DNA of 64,000 nucleotides from Bolinopsis microptera (GCF_026151205.1 NC_087075.1:1667911-1731910), one strand, 5' to 3'; positions 42,101 to 57,300 are shown, numbered from the stretch's first letter. The notes: generated from the letters alone by a model not told the origin. A program made the numbers and translations.

Positions 42101-45100
42101 CGTGTTAGATTATAATGTCACGTGTTCGATAATAATGTCACGTGTTAGATAATAATGTCACGTGTTCGATAATAATGTCACGTGTTCGATAATAATGTCA
42201 CGTGTTCGATAATAATGTCACGTGTTAGATAATAATGTCACGTGTTAGATAATAATGTCACGTGTTAGATAATATAACGTGTTAGATAATTTCAAATAGA
42301 AAATATTTTCTGGGTCTACTGTTACTTTGTCTATGATTTCCAACACGTTTTATTATGACAAATCATTGGGCAGCAAACTAAGGAGTACTGAGTAGGGATC
42401 TTTAGACTCCCTTTCTGATACCAATCTCTGCAGAATACCAATCTCTGCAGAATACCAATCTCTGCAGAATACCAATCTCTGCAGAATACCAATCTCTGCA
42501 GAATACCAATCTCTGCAGAATTCCAATCTCTGCAGAATACCAATCTCTGCAGATTACCAATCTCTGCAGAATACCAATCTCTGCAGAATACCAATCTCTG
42601 CAGAATACCAATCTCTGCAGAATACCAATCTCTGCAGAATACCAATCTCTGCAGAATATCAATCTCTACAGAATATCAATCTCTGCAGATTACCAATCTC
42701 TGCAGAATACCAATCTCTGCAGAATACCAATCTCTGCAGAATACCAATCTCTGCAGAATACCAATCTCTGCAGAATACCAATCTCTGCAGAATACCAATC
42801 TCTGCAGAATTCCAATCTCTGCAGAATACCAATCTCTGCAGAATACCAATCTCTGCAGAATACCAATCTCTGCAGAATACCAATCTCTGCAGAATACCAA
42901 TCTCTGCAGAATACCAATCTCTGCAGAATACCAATCTCTGCAGAATACCAATCTCTGCAGAATACCAATCTCTGCAGATTACCAATCTCTGCAGAATATC
43001 AATCTCTGCAGAATACCAATCTCTGCAGAATACCAATCTCTGCAGAATACCAATCTCTGCAGAATACCAATCTCTGCAGAATACCAATCTCTGCAGAATA
43101 TCAATCTCTGCAGATTACCAATCTCTGCAGAATACCAATCTCTGCAGAATACCAATCTCTGCAGAATACCAATCTCTGCAGAATACCAATCTCTGCAGAA
43201 TACCAATCTCTGCAGAATTCCAATCTCTGCAGAATACCAATCTCTGCAGAATTCCAATCTCTGCAGAATACCAATCTCTGCAGAATACCAATCTCTGCAG
43301 AATACCAATCTCTGCAGAATTCCAATCTCTGCAGAATACCAATCTCTGCAGAATATCAATCACAAATAAGTAATAATAATAATATCTTGTATCTAACCAG
43401 CAATAACTGTGGCAGCATCCTCATCAGATAGTGTCGTGTCGCTGTAAAGTGCACGTGTGACGTTATTCCACCAGTACACGTTATTTGCACGTGCAGCTAT
43501 GAGGCTGAACCCTCCGGCTCTCCCTGGCAGCACGTTAAGGCCCTGGAAAGAGAGGTTAGCAAAAATGAGATAAGACATTATATTGATAAGCAGTTGAGAT
43601 AAGAGAATGAGATAAGAGATTATATTGATAAGCAGTTGAGATAAGAGAATGAGATAAGAGATTATATTGATAAGCAGTTGAGATAAGAGAATGAGATAAG
43701 AGATTATATTGAAAAGCAGTTGTCAGAATACCTCCCTCTTGGTATAGAAGAAGGTGCAAGCTCAATATGGTGTTAAGTCCTATCGAAGTATACAAGTATG
43801 ATATTTTATAGTGTAGACAGAAAGTAGAATCACTACCTCGATGGTAGCAGATATCTTGTCCTCTGAGTAGTATCTAGCTAGTCTACCGTACAGTGATATT
43901 ACTACCTCGTAGTCCTCATCTGAAATATTATGTAGATTAGAACTGGGGGGGGGGGGGGGGATACTAGGTAGGGTTTATAGGAACTGTTATCATAATATCA
44001 TACCTATGGAGTTAGTGTTAAGTTAGCATTAAGGGATGATGGGAAGGGGTGGGGCACAGTGGGGCACCACACTAAGAAGGGGGGACATAGTGGGGCACTA
44101 CACTAAGAAGGGGGGACATAGTGGGGCACCACACTAAGAAGGGGGGATATAGTGGGGCACCACACTAAGAAGGGGGGACATAGTGATGTACCACACTAAG
44201 AAGGGGGGACATAGTGGGGCACCACACTAAGAAGGGGGGACATAGTGGGGCACCACACTAAGAAGGGGGGACATAGTGGGGCACCACACTAAGAAGGGGG
44301 GGGGGGCGGGGGCACAATGGGGCACCACACTAAGAAGGGGGGACATAGTGGGGCACCACACTAAGAAGGGGGGCATAGTGGGGCACCACACTAAGAAGTG
44401 GGGCACCACACTAAGAAGGGGGGACATAGTGGGGCACCACACTAAGAAGGGGGGACATAGTGGGGCACCACACTAAGAAGGGGGGGGGGGGCGGGGGCAC
44501 AATGGGGCACCACACTAAGAAGGGGGGACATAGTGGGGCACCACACTAAGAAGGGGGGCATAGTGGGGCACCACACTAAGAAGTGGGGCACCACACTAAG
44601 AAGTGGGGTACCACACTAAGAAGGGGGGCGGGGGCACAATGGGGCACCACACTAAGAAGGGGGGATATATAAATACTCACGGAAACAAAGACCAGTAGTC
44701 TCATTGAAAGATAACATCTCATCACACAGACAGTGAGGAGTGTTGGAGACTGAGTCTGCGATACAGAGTCCGTTGTCACAGTAACCGGCTCTATCACATG
44801 CTGTGTTACCGTTATCACACTCCCAAACTACTTCCAGCACCTACAACATCTTGTTTAGATCTTTACATTTTAAACATTTTAAACATTTTGGTCCGGGGAT
44901 ATACTTTAATATATACTTTAATATATTTTAATATACTTTAATATACTTTAATATACCTATATTATCTCGAATCTCGATTCAAACTTTGGCCGTTTCATTT
45001 CTTTAAAGGCCTATAATGTATAGATTAGATTTGCCTTTCATGCAAAGTTAGTCTTGTTCAAAGATATTGATACTTGACCAATTTATGGGCCAAAATATAT

Positions 45101-45269
45101 CAAATTTGGTGCATATTCCCAAATATGGGCATATGGTTTTTGATTCATAATTTAGCCATTTTTGTCCAGTCTCGATGAAAATTCAAATACAAGTTCAGGG
45201 GACCACTAGCTACAAGTAGAGCACCTTAAAGCGGGTTTTGGGCAGGGGTGTAGGAATGATTTTCTTCAT

Positions 45270-45301
<32 letters not shown>

Positions 45302-48300
45302 GCAAATTCTAAATATTTTTTGGTGCTTCGCCACAGACTTAATTTTTTGGCGCTTCGTGAGAAAAATATTTTCGGCTCAGAATGATCAGGGTAGCATGAA
45401 ACATGAGCAAAAGTAGTTTTCAAGAAAACTTTTTCAAGAAAATTTTTGACTTTGAAAATTTTTGAATTAAAAAATTTTCAGTAAAAAAAACCCGAACATT
45501 TTTTTTCCCAAAAATTTTTAGAAACCTAAATTAAAAAGTTGGCCCTTTTTGGCCCCTTGCCCAGATTTCATGGGGGGGGGGGGGTGGCGATGGCCCCCCT
45601 GCTCCCCCGCTTCCTACACCCCTGGTTTTGAGCATTTTTAGGTGGTTCTGCATAATTGGGCCAAAAAGGGACGAGATATGGGCGCGGCTGCCCTGTACGA
45701 TTGATGGATATTATATCTAGCTAGCTACAGACCACTCATTTTTTTAGATTTTCTTTAAGAGAGGCTGGGCCTGGATGGCCCACGAGAGGATAGAAAGATG
45801 AACTAAGACAACATACGAATAGTCTCTAATTCTCACATCGGTCTTTCTGGTCGAGCTCCTTGGGCACAATTAGGCGTTAGGTGCGGTTTGGGAAATTGAC
45901 AGTAGTGGTGATATGCTGGTTGTCAAATATTTCATTGACTGAGAGGTCCTGGAAATATTGCCCCCTTATTTGGGCGATAGCCGGGCACTGACCGAGAAAG
46001 TGTGAGACACCGCACATAGGACAAGCACTGATGCTTGATTTGCCAATGAAGTGAAGGTGTTTTTGAAGGCCACAATGTCCCGTGATAAGGTGCACTGCAG
46101 TTCTGTAATTTTGTCTGTTGTTGCTAAGTGTAGTGTTAAGGTTTTTGATGATGTTGACGTGTTTGCAGCCGAGTGTCGTTTTGGTGTGTCTGGTACCATC
46201 AGTTAACCACAGTTTCCTGATGCAGTCTGGTGACTTTGTCGTTGATCAGGCGTTTGATGAAGATTGTGAAATTGAAAACTTGAAAATGGACCCACATTCA
46301 CTGGTTGTGCCAAGCTTCGCCAGTTCATCTGCTTTTTGTTTCCCCACAACCCGCTTAGTCATCGGCCACCGCCTAATAGCTAGTAAATAGCCATCAGCCG
46401 GCCAGTGACCACTTTTGAAGTTCCAGCTAGTGACCGCCTAGTAGCTACTTTTAATTTTAGTGACTACTAGCATTTGTGTTGCTAGTAGCTGGCTAGTGAC
46501 CGCCTAATAACCCCTTAGTAGCCACTCTTAATTTAACAAAGAAGCTAGGTATATTAAAGTATATTAAAATGTAGATTTTTCCCCGATTTTGACCCGGGGA
46601 TATACTTTAATATGGTTGCCCCCCCCCCCCCCCCCCCCCCCCCGGGAATTTTCTACTTTTCCTTTGCTAGCAGGACTAGCTAATAGCACTAATAGCTAGA
46701 AGGACTTGTTATTAATGCTATGGAAAGAAAGTAACAAATATTAGCTACCTGTCCTGGGGCACCAGTGCACTCTCCCACACTTCCATTTAGTGTGATATTA
46801 CAGGTAGACGCCCCAACACACATTGTACTGATCTGTCCTGTGATGTCTTCTGTGCACGTGCTCGTACCAGTTCCGCACGTGCTGCAAAAAGAGAGATCAG
46901 TTTCAAGCATGAAGTGATCAGTTACAAACATGAAGAGATCAGTTACAAACATGAAGAGATCAGTTACAAGCATGAAGTGATCAGTTACAAACATGAAGTG
47001 ATCAGTTACAAACATGAAGAGATCAGTTACAAACATGAAGAGATCAGTTACAAGCATGAAGTGATCAGTTACAAACATGAAGTGATCAGTTACAAACATG
47101 AAGTGATCAGTTACAAACATGAAGTGATCAGTTACAAACATGAAGTGATCAGTCACAAACGAGATAATATCTGGTACCATCTGATAATATTACTCAAATA
47201 TTACTCAAATAATTTGCGGAGGAACTTGAATAAGTCAACTTATAAATTTGCGAACCTAAAAACTAGTGAGGCTTCAGGTTACCTGATATGGGGTGAGGTA
47301 AGGATGGTAGCAGTGACTCTAGTTAGTGGATAAGAGGTAAGTTACCTGATATGGGGTGAGGTAAGGATGGTAGCAGTGACTCTAGTTAGTGGATAAGAGG
47401 TAAGTTACCTGATATGGGGTGAGGTAAGGATGGTAGCAGTGACTCTAGTTAGTGGATAAGAGGTAAGTTACCTGATATGGGGTGAGGTAAGGATGGTAGC
47501 AGTGACTCTAGTTATAGTTCCTCCAGACACAGGACAAGAAAGCATTTTAGTGTCACTCGCACACGACCTTTCTAGTATCCTGAGATGTGACGTTTTGTAG
47601 TAACTGGGTACAATTGTAATATGTATAAGATATTAATTACACATATTACTTTTTAATTATATATAAAAGATTTGTTTGAATTTGAGAAGAAAAAGTTTGT
47701 TTAACGGAATTATGATCTAATATAAATAAAAATTATAAAGCCTTGCAGATAACCGAGTGATATTTACCCTTTAGGACGCTGATCTTTGTGCACCACCTTA
47801 ATACCAGTTAACATACTCTCAAACTGTACAGTGAGCGTTCCAACCTTCTCTCCTGTGTACTTGTTCAAAGTCACTACATCGGAGGAGTCTATCACGTACA
47901 GTAGATCTCCTGGTAATATAACTAGAGTTACGAGCTATCACGTACAGTAGATCTCCTGGTAATATAACTAGAGTTACGAGCTATCACGTACAGTAGATCT
48001 CCTGGTAATATAACTAGAGTTACGAGCTATCACGTACAGTAGATCTCCTGGTAATATAACTAGAGTTACGAGCTATCACGTACAGTAGATCTCCTGGTAA
48101 TATAACTAGAGTTACGAGCTATCACGTACAGTAGATCTCCTGGTAATATAACTAGAGTTACGAGCTATCAGATACAGTAGATCTCCTGGTAATATAACTA
48201 GAGTTACAAGCTATCACGTAGAGTAGATCTCCTGGTAATATAACTAGAGTTACGAGCTATCAGATACAGTAGATCTCCTGGTAATACAACTAGAGTTACG

Positions 48301-51300
48301 AGCTATCACGTACAGTAGATCTCCTGGTAATATAACTAGAGTTACGAGCTATCAGATACAGTAGATCTCCTGGTAATATAACTAGAGTTACGAGCTATCA
48401 CGTACAGTAGATCTCCTGGTAATATAACTAGAGTTACGAGCTATCACGTACAGTAGATCTCCTGGTAATATAACTAGAGTTACGAGCTATCAGATACAGT
48501 AGATCTCCTGGTAATATAACTAGAGTTACGAGCTATCACGTACAGTAGATCTCCTGGTAATACAACTAGAGTTACGAGCTATCAGATACAGTAGATCTCC
48601 TGGTAATATAACTAGAGTTACGAGCTATCAGATACAGTAGATCTCCTGGTAATATAACTAGAGTTACGAGCTATCACGATACAGTAGATCTCCTGGTAAT
48701 ATAACTAGAGTTACGAGCTATCACGTACAGTAGATCTCCTGGTAATATAACTAGAGTTACGAGCTATCAGATACAGTAGATCTCCTGGTAATATAACTAG
48801 AGTTACGAGCTATCAGATACAGTAGATCTCCTGGTAATATAACTAGAGTTACGAGCTATCACGTACAGTAGATCTCCTGGTAATATAACTAGAGTTACGA
48901 GCTATCACGTACAGTAGATCTCCTGGTAATATAACTAGAGTTACGAGCTATCAGATACAGTAGATCTCCTGGTAATATAACTAGAGTTACGAGCTATCAG
49001 ATACAGTAGATCTCCTGGTAATATAACTAGAGTTACGAGCTATCACGTACAGTAGATCTCCTGGTAATATAACTAGAGTTACGAGCTATCAGATACAGTA
49101 GATCTCCTGGTAATATAACTAGAGTTACGAGCTATCAGATACAGTAGATCTCCTGGTAATATAACTAGAGTTACGAGCTATCACGGTACAGTAGATCTCC
49201 TGGTAATATAACTAGAGTTACGAGCTATCACGTACAGTAGATCTCCTGGTAATATAACTAGAGTTACGAGCTATCACGTACAGTAGATCTCCTGGTAATA
49301 TAACTAGAGTTACGAGCTATCACGTACAGTAGATCTCCTGGTAATATAACAAGAGTTACGAGCTATCACGTACAGTAGATCTCCTGGTAATATAACTAGA
49401 GTTACGAGCTATCACGTACAGTAGATCTCCTGGTAATATAACTAGAGTTATGAGCTATCACGTACAGTAGATCTCCTGGTAATATAACTAGAGTTACGAG
49501 CTATCACGTACAGTAGATCTCCTGGTATATAACTAGAGTTACGAGCTATCACGTACAGTAGATCTCCTGGTAATATAACTAGAGTTACGAGCTATCACGT
49601 ACAGTAGATCTCCTGGTAATATAACTAGAGTTACGAGCTATCACGTACAGTAGATCTCCTGGTAATATAACTAGAGTTACGAGCTATCACGTACAGTAGA
49701 TCTCCTGGTAATATAACTAGAGTTACGAGCTATCACGTACAGTAGATCTGCTGGTAATACGACTAGAGTTACGAGCTATCACGTACAGTAGATCTGCTGG
49801 TAATATAACTAGAGTTACGAGCTATCACGTACAGTAGATCTCCTGGTAATATAACTAGAGTTACGAGCTATCACGTACAGTAGATCTCCTGGTAATATAA
49901 CTAGAGTTACGAGCTATCACGTACAGTAGATCTCCTGGTAATATAACTAGAGTTACGAGCTATCACGTACAGTAGATCTCCTGGTAATACAACTAGAGTT
50001 ACGAGCTATCACGTACAGTAGATCTCCTGGTAATATAATTAGAGTTACGAGCTATCACGTACAGTAGATCTCCTGGTAATATAACTAGAGTTACGAGCTA
50101 TCACGTACAGTAGATCTCCTGGTATACAACTAGAGTTACGAGCTATCACGTACAGTAGATCTCCTGGTAATATAATTAGAGTTACGAGCTATCACGTACA
50201 GTAGATCTCCTGGTAATATAATTAGAGTTACGAGCTATCACGTACAGTAGATCTCCTGGTAATATAACTAGAGTTACGAGCTATCACGTACAGTAGATCT
50301 CCTGGTAATATAACTAGAGTTACTATCACGTACAGTAGATCTCCTGGTAATATAACTAGAGTTACGAGCTATCAGATACAGTAGATCTCCTGGTAATATA
50401 ACTAGAGTTACGAGCTATCAGATACAGTAGATCTCCTGGTAATATAACTAGAGTTACGAGCTATCACGTACAGTAGATCTCCTGGTAATATAACTAGAGT
50501 TACTATCACGTACAGTAGATCTCCTGGTAATATAACTAGAGTTACGAGCTATCAGATACAGTAGATCTCCTGGTAATATAACTAGAGTTACGAGCTATCA
50601 GATACAGTAGATCTCCTGGTAATATAACTAGAGTTACGAGCTATCACGTACAGTAGATCTCCTGGTAATATAACTAGAGTTACGAGCTATCAGATACAGT
50701 AGATCTCCTGGTAATATAACTAGAGTTACGAGCTATCAGATACAGTAGATCTCCTGGTAATATAACTAGAGTTACGAGCTATCAGATACAGTAGATCTCC
50801 TGGTAATATAACTAGAGTTACGAGCTATCAGATACAGTAGATCTCCTGGTAATATAACTAGAGTTACGAGCTATCACGTACAGTAGATCTCCTGGTAATA
50901 TAACTAGAGTTACTATCACGTACAGTAGATCTCCTGGTAATATAACTAGAGTTACGAGCTATCAGATACAGTAGATCTCCTGGTAATATAACTAGAGTTA
51001 CGAGCTATCAGATACAGTAGATCTCCTGGTAATATAACTAGAGTTACGAGCTATCAGATACAGTAGATCTCCTGGTAATATAACTAGAGTTACGAGCTAT
51101 CAGATACAGTAGATCTCCTGGTAATATAACTAGAGTTACGAGCTATCACGTACAGTAGATCTCCTGGTAATATAACTAGAGTTACGAGCTATCAGATACA
51201 GTAGATCTCCTGGTAATATAACTAGAGTTACGAGCTATCACGTACAGTAGATCTCCTGGTAATATAACTAGAGTTACTATCACGTACAGTAGATCTCCTG

Positions 51301-54300
51301 GTAATATAACTAGAGTTACGAGCTATCAGATACAGTAGATCTCCTGGTAATATAACTAGAGTTACGAGCTATCACGTACAGTAGATCTCCTGGTAATATA
51401 ACTAGAGTTACTATCACGTACAGTAGATCTCCTGGTAATATAACTAGAGTTACGAGCTATCAGATACAGTAGATCTCCTGGTAATATAACTAGAGTTACG
51501 AGCTATCAGATACAGTAGATCTCCTGGTAATATAACTAGAGTTACGAGCTATCAGATACAGTAGATCTCCTGGTAATATAACTAGAGTTACGAGCTATCA
51601 CGTACAGTAGATCTCCTGGTAATATAACTAGAGTTACGAGCTATCAGATACAGTAGATCTCCTGGTAATATAACTAGAGTTACGAGCTATCAGATACAGT
51701 AGATCTCCTGGTAATATAACTAGAGTTACGAGCTATCACGTACAGTAGATCTCCTGGTAATACAACTAGAGTTACGAGCTATCACGTACAGTAGATCTCC
51801 TGGTAATATAACTAGAGTTACGAGCTATCACGTACAGTAGATCTCCTGGTAATATAACTAGAGTTACGAGCTATCAGATACAGTAGATCTCCTGGTAATA
51901 TAACTAGAGTTACGAGCTATCACGTACAGTAGATCTCCTGGTAATATAACTAGAGTTACGAGCTATCACGTACAGTAGATCTCCTGGTAATATAACTAGA
52001 GTTACGAGCTATCACGTACAGTAGATCTCCTGGTAATACAACTAGAGTTACGAGCTATCACGTACAGTAGATCTCCTGGTAATAAACTAGAGTTACGAGC
52101 TATCACGTACAGTAGATCTCCTGGTAATATAACTAGAGTTACGAGCTATCACGTACAGTAGATCTCCTGGTAATATAACTAGAGTTACGAGCTATCACGT
52201 ACAGTAGATCTCCTGGTAATATAACTAGAGTTACGAGCTATCACGTACAGTAGATCTCCTGGTAATATAACTAGAGTTACGAGCTATCACGTACAGTAGA
52301 TCTCCTGGTAATATAACTAGAGTTACGAGCTATCAGATACAGTAGATCTCCTGGTAATATAACTAGAGTTACGAGCTATCAGATACAGTAGATCTCCTGG
52401 TAATATAACTAGAGTTACGAGCTATCAGATACAGTAGATCTCCTGGTAATATAACTAGAGTTACGAGCTATCAGATACAGTAGATCTCCTGGTAATATAA
52501 CTAGAGTTACGAGCTATCAGATACAGTAGATCTCCTGGTAATATAACTAGAGTTACTATCAGATACAGTAGATCTCCTGGTAATATAACTAGAGTTACGA
52601 GCTATCAGATACAGTAGATCTCCTGGTAATATAACTAGAGTTACGAGCTATCAGATACAGTAGATCTCCTGGTAATATAACTAGAGTTACGAGCTATCAC
52701 GTACAGTAGATCTCCTGGTAATATAACTAGAGTTACGAGCTATCACGTACAGTAGATCTCCTGGTAATATAACTAGAGTTACGAGCTATCAGATACAGTA
52801 GATCTCCTGGTAATATAACTAGAGTTACGAGCTATCACGTACAGTAGATCTCCTGGTAATATAACTAGAGTTACGAGCTATCACGATACAGTAGATCTCC
52901 TGGTAATATAACTAGAGTTACGAGCTATCAGATACAGTAGATCTCCTGGTAATATAACTAGAGTTACGAGCTATCACGTACAGTAGATCTCCTGGTAATA
53001 TAACTAGAGTTACGAGCTATCACGTACAGTAGATCTCCTGGTAATATAACTAGAGTTACGAGCTATCACGTACAGTAGATCTCCTGGTAATATAACTAGA
53101 GTTACGAGCTATCACGATACAGTAGATCTCCTGGTAATATAACTAGAGTTACGCTATCAGATACAGTAGATCTCCTGGTAATATAACTAGAGTTACGAGC
53201 TATCAGATACAGTAGATCTCCTGGTAATATAACTAGAGTTACGAGCTATCAGATACAGTAGATCTCCTGGTAATACAACTAGAGTTACGAGCTATCAGAT
53301 ACAGTAGATCTCCTGGTAATATAACTAGAGTTACGAGCTATCAGATACAGTAGATCTCCTGGTAATATAACTAGAGTTACGAGCTATCAGATACAGTAGA
53401 TCTCCTGGTAATATAACTAGAGTTACGAGCTATCAGATACAGTAGATCTCCTGGTAATATAACTAGAGTTACGAGCTATCACGATACAGTAGATCTCCTG
53501 GTAATATAACTAGAGTTACGAGCTATCAGTACAGTAGATCTCCTGGTAATATAACTAGAGTTAGCTATCAGATACAGTAGATCTCCTGGTAATATAACTA
53601 GAGTTACGAGCTATCAGATACAGTAGATCTCCTGGTAATATAACTAGAGTTACGAGCTATCACATACAGTAGATCTCCTGGTAATATAACTAGAGTTACT
53701 ATCAGGTACAGTAGATCTCCTGGTAATATAACTAGAGTTACTATCAGATACAGTAGATCTCCTGGTAATATAACTAGAGTTACGAGCTATCACGTATAGT
53801 AGATCTCCTGGTAATATAACTAGAGTTACGAGCTATCACGTACAGTAGATCTCCTGGTAATATAACTAGAGTTACGAGCTATCAGATACAGTAGATCTCC
53901 TGGTAATATAACTAGAGTTACGAGCTATCACGTACAGTAGATCTCCTGGTAATACAACTAGAGTTACTATCAGATACAGTAGATCTCCTGGTAATATAAC
54001 TAGAGTTACTATCAGGTACAGTAGATCTCCTGGTAATATAACTAGAGTTACTATCAGGTACAGTAGATCTCCTGGTAATATAACTAGAGTTACTATCAGA
54101 TACAGTAGATCTCCTGGTAATATAACTAGAGTTACGAGCTATCACGTACAGTAGATCTCCTGGTAATATAACTAGAGTTACGAGCTATCACGTACAGTAG
54201 ATCTCCTGGTAATATAACTAGAGTTACGAGCTATCACGTACAGTAGATCTCCTGGTAATATAACTAGAGTTACGAGCTATCACGTACAGTAGATCTCCTG

Positions 54301-57300
54301 GTAATATAACTAGAGTTACGAGCTATCAGATACAGTAGATCTCCTGGTAATATAACTAGAGTTACGAGCTATCACGTACAGTAGATCTCCTGGTAATATA
54401 ACTAGAGTTACGAGCTATCACGTACAGTAGATCTCCTGGTAATACAACTAGAGTTACGAGCTATCACGTACAGTAGATCTCCTGGTAATACAACTAGAGT
54501 TACGAGCTATCAGATACAGTAGATCTCCTGGTAATATAACTAGAGTTACTATCAGATACAGTAGATCTCCTGGTAATATAACTAGAGTTACGAGCTATCA
54601 GATACAGTAGATCTCCTGGTAATATAACTAGAGTTACGAGCTATCAGATACAGTAGATCTCCTGGTAATACAACTAGAGTTACGAGCTATCAGATACAGT
54701 AGATCTCCTGGTAATATAAGTAGAGTTACGAGCTATCAGATACAGTAGATCTCCTGGTAATACAACTAGAGTTACGAACTATCAGATACAGTAGATCTCC
54801 TGGTAATATAACTAGAGTTACGAGCTATCAGATACAGTAGATCTCCTGGTAATATAACTAGAGTTACGAGCTATCACATACAGTAGATCTCCTGGTAATA
54901 TAACTAGAGTTACTATCAGGTACAGTAGATCTCCTGGTAATATAACTAGAGTTACTATCAGATACAGTAGATCTCCTGGTAATATAACTAGAGTTACGAG
55001 CTATCAGATACAGTAGATCTCCTGGTAATATAACTAGAGTTACGAGCTATCACATACAGTAGATCTCCTGGTAATATAACTAGAGTTACTATCAGGTACA
55101 GTAGATCTCCTGGTAATATAACTAGAGTTACTATCAGATACAGTAGATCTCCTGGTAATATAACTAGAGTTACGAGCTATCACGTATAGTAGATCTCCTG
55201 GTAATATAACTAGAGTTACGAGCTATCACGTACAGTAGATCTCCTGGTAATATAACTAGAGTTACGAGCTATCAGATACAGTAGATCTCCTGGTAATATA
55301 ACTAGAGTTACGAGCTATCACGTACAGTAGATCTCCTGGTAATATAACTAGAGTTACTATCAGATACAGTAGATCTCCTGGTAATATAACTAGAGTTACT
55401 ATCAGATACAGTAGATCTCCTGGTAATATAACTAGAGTTACGAGCTATCACGTATAGTAGATCTCCTGGTAATATAACTAGAGTTACGAGCTATCACGTA
55501 CAGTAGATCTCCTGGTAATATAACTAGAGTTACGAGCTATCAGATACAGTAGATCTCCTGGTAATATAACTAGAGTTACGAGCTATCACGTACAGTAGAT
55601 CTCCTGGTAATACAACTAGAGTTACTATCAGATACAGTAGATCTCCTGGTAATACAACTAGAGTTACGAGCTATCACGTACAGTAGATCTCCTGGTAATA
55701 TAACTAGAGTTACGAGCTATCAGATACAGTAGATCTCCTGGTAATATAACTAGAGTTACGAGCTATCAGATACAGTAGATCTCCTGGTAATATAAGTAGA
55801 GTTACGAGCTATCACGTACAGTAGATCTCCTGGTAATATAACTAGAGTTACGAGCTATCAGATACAGTAGATCTCCTGGTAATATAACTAGAGTTACTAT
55901 CAGATACAGTAGATCTCCTGGTAATATAACTAGAGTTACGAGCTATCACGTACAGTAGATCTCCTGGTAATATAACTAGAGTTACGAGCTATCAGATACA
56001 GTAGATCTCCTGGTAATATAACTAGAGTTACGAGCTATCAGATACAGTAGATCTCCTGGTAATATAACTAGAGTTACGAGCTATCACGTACAGTAGATCT
56101 CCTGGTAATATAAGTAGAGTTACGAGCTATCAGATACAGTAGATCTCCTGGTAATATAACTAGAGTTACGAGCTATCAGATACAGTAGATCTCCTGGTAA
56201 TATAACTAGAGTTACGAGCTATCACGTACAGTAGATCTCCTGGTAATATAACTAGAGTTACGAGCTATCACGTACAGTAGATCTCCTGGTAATATAACTA
56301 GAGTTACGAGCTATCAGATACAGTAGATCTCCTGGTAATATAACTAGAGTTACGAGCTATCACGTACAGTAGATCTCCTGGTAATCTAACTAGAGTTACG
56401 AGCTATCACGTACAGTAGATCTCCTGGTAATATAACTAGAGTTACGAGCTATCACGTACAGTAGATCTCCTGGTAATATAACTAGAGTTACGAGCTATCA
56501 CGTACAGTAGATCTCCTGGTAATATAACTAGAGTTACGAGCTATCACGTACAGTAGATCTCCTGGTAATACAACTAGAGTTACGAGCTTTCTTTTGGTAA
56601 TATAACTAGAGTTACGAGCTTTCTTTTGGAAATATAACTAGAGTTACGAACATTCTTTTGGAAATATAACTAGAGTTACGAGCTTTCTTTTGGAAATATA
56701 ACTAGAGTTACGAGCTTTCTTTTGGAAATATAACTAGAGTTACGAACATTCTTTTGGTAATATCGCTTCAGTCACGAACATTTTTTGAGATCATTATATG
56801 ACTCGATAGGTTTACAGTTTTTAAACCGATGAAGCTTAAATATGAAAATCTTGAAGAGTTTCACTCACCGGAGACGTCTATCTTAGTAGCAGCCATGTTG
56901 GTTGGTAACATAAAGTTCATAATCTCGTTACCATGGTTACTACCACCACTGATATCCAGAGCAGATATGAAGTAGTCACCACTCTCTTGGTAACTGTAGT
57001 ACAAGACGGACTCTCTCACGTCCACCGCCAAACTACAGCGAGGAGGTTAAATTATAGTTGGTTACTAGGTCTAAACATTTCCGCTACAAAAACTAAGTTA
57101 ACCAATAACAACAGTTGTCATATCGAATAAAATAATCCCACTCAAAGACTCAAGACATGAAATAACATAAAAACTCCACTCCGAGTGGTTTACAAAGAAG
57201 TTACCTCCTGGGTTCGACCACAGTGCGAGTAGTTAACTTGAGAGGAGTAACTTACCTCCTGGGTTCGACCACAGTGCGAGTAGTTAACTTGAGAGGAGTA

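Noticed and set aside
42331..43363. Several minus-strand frames cycling [16 protein letters not shown]
   Set aside because: The 17-bp tandem repeat gives the same peptide cycle in all three frames; no start context, domain or splice support.
46689..47333. Frames with VTDHFMF or ISYKHEE repeats
   Set aside because: 21-bp repeat artefact; only the lower part (46749-46881) is a real exon.
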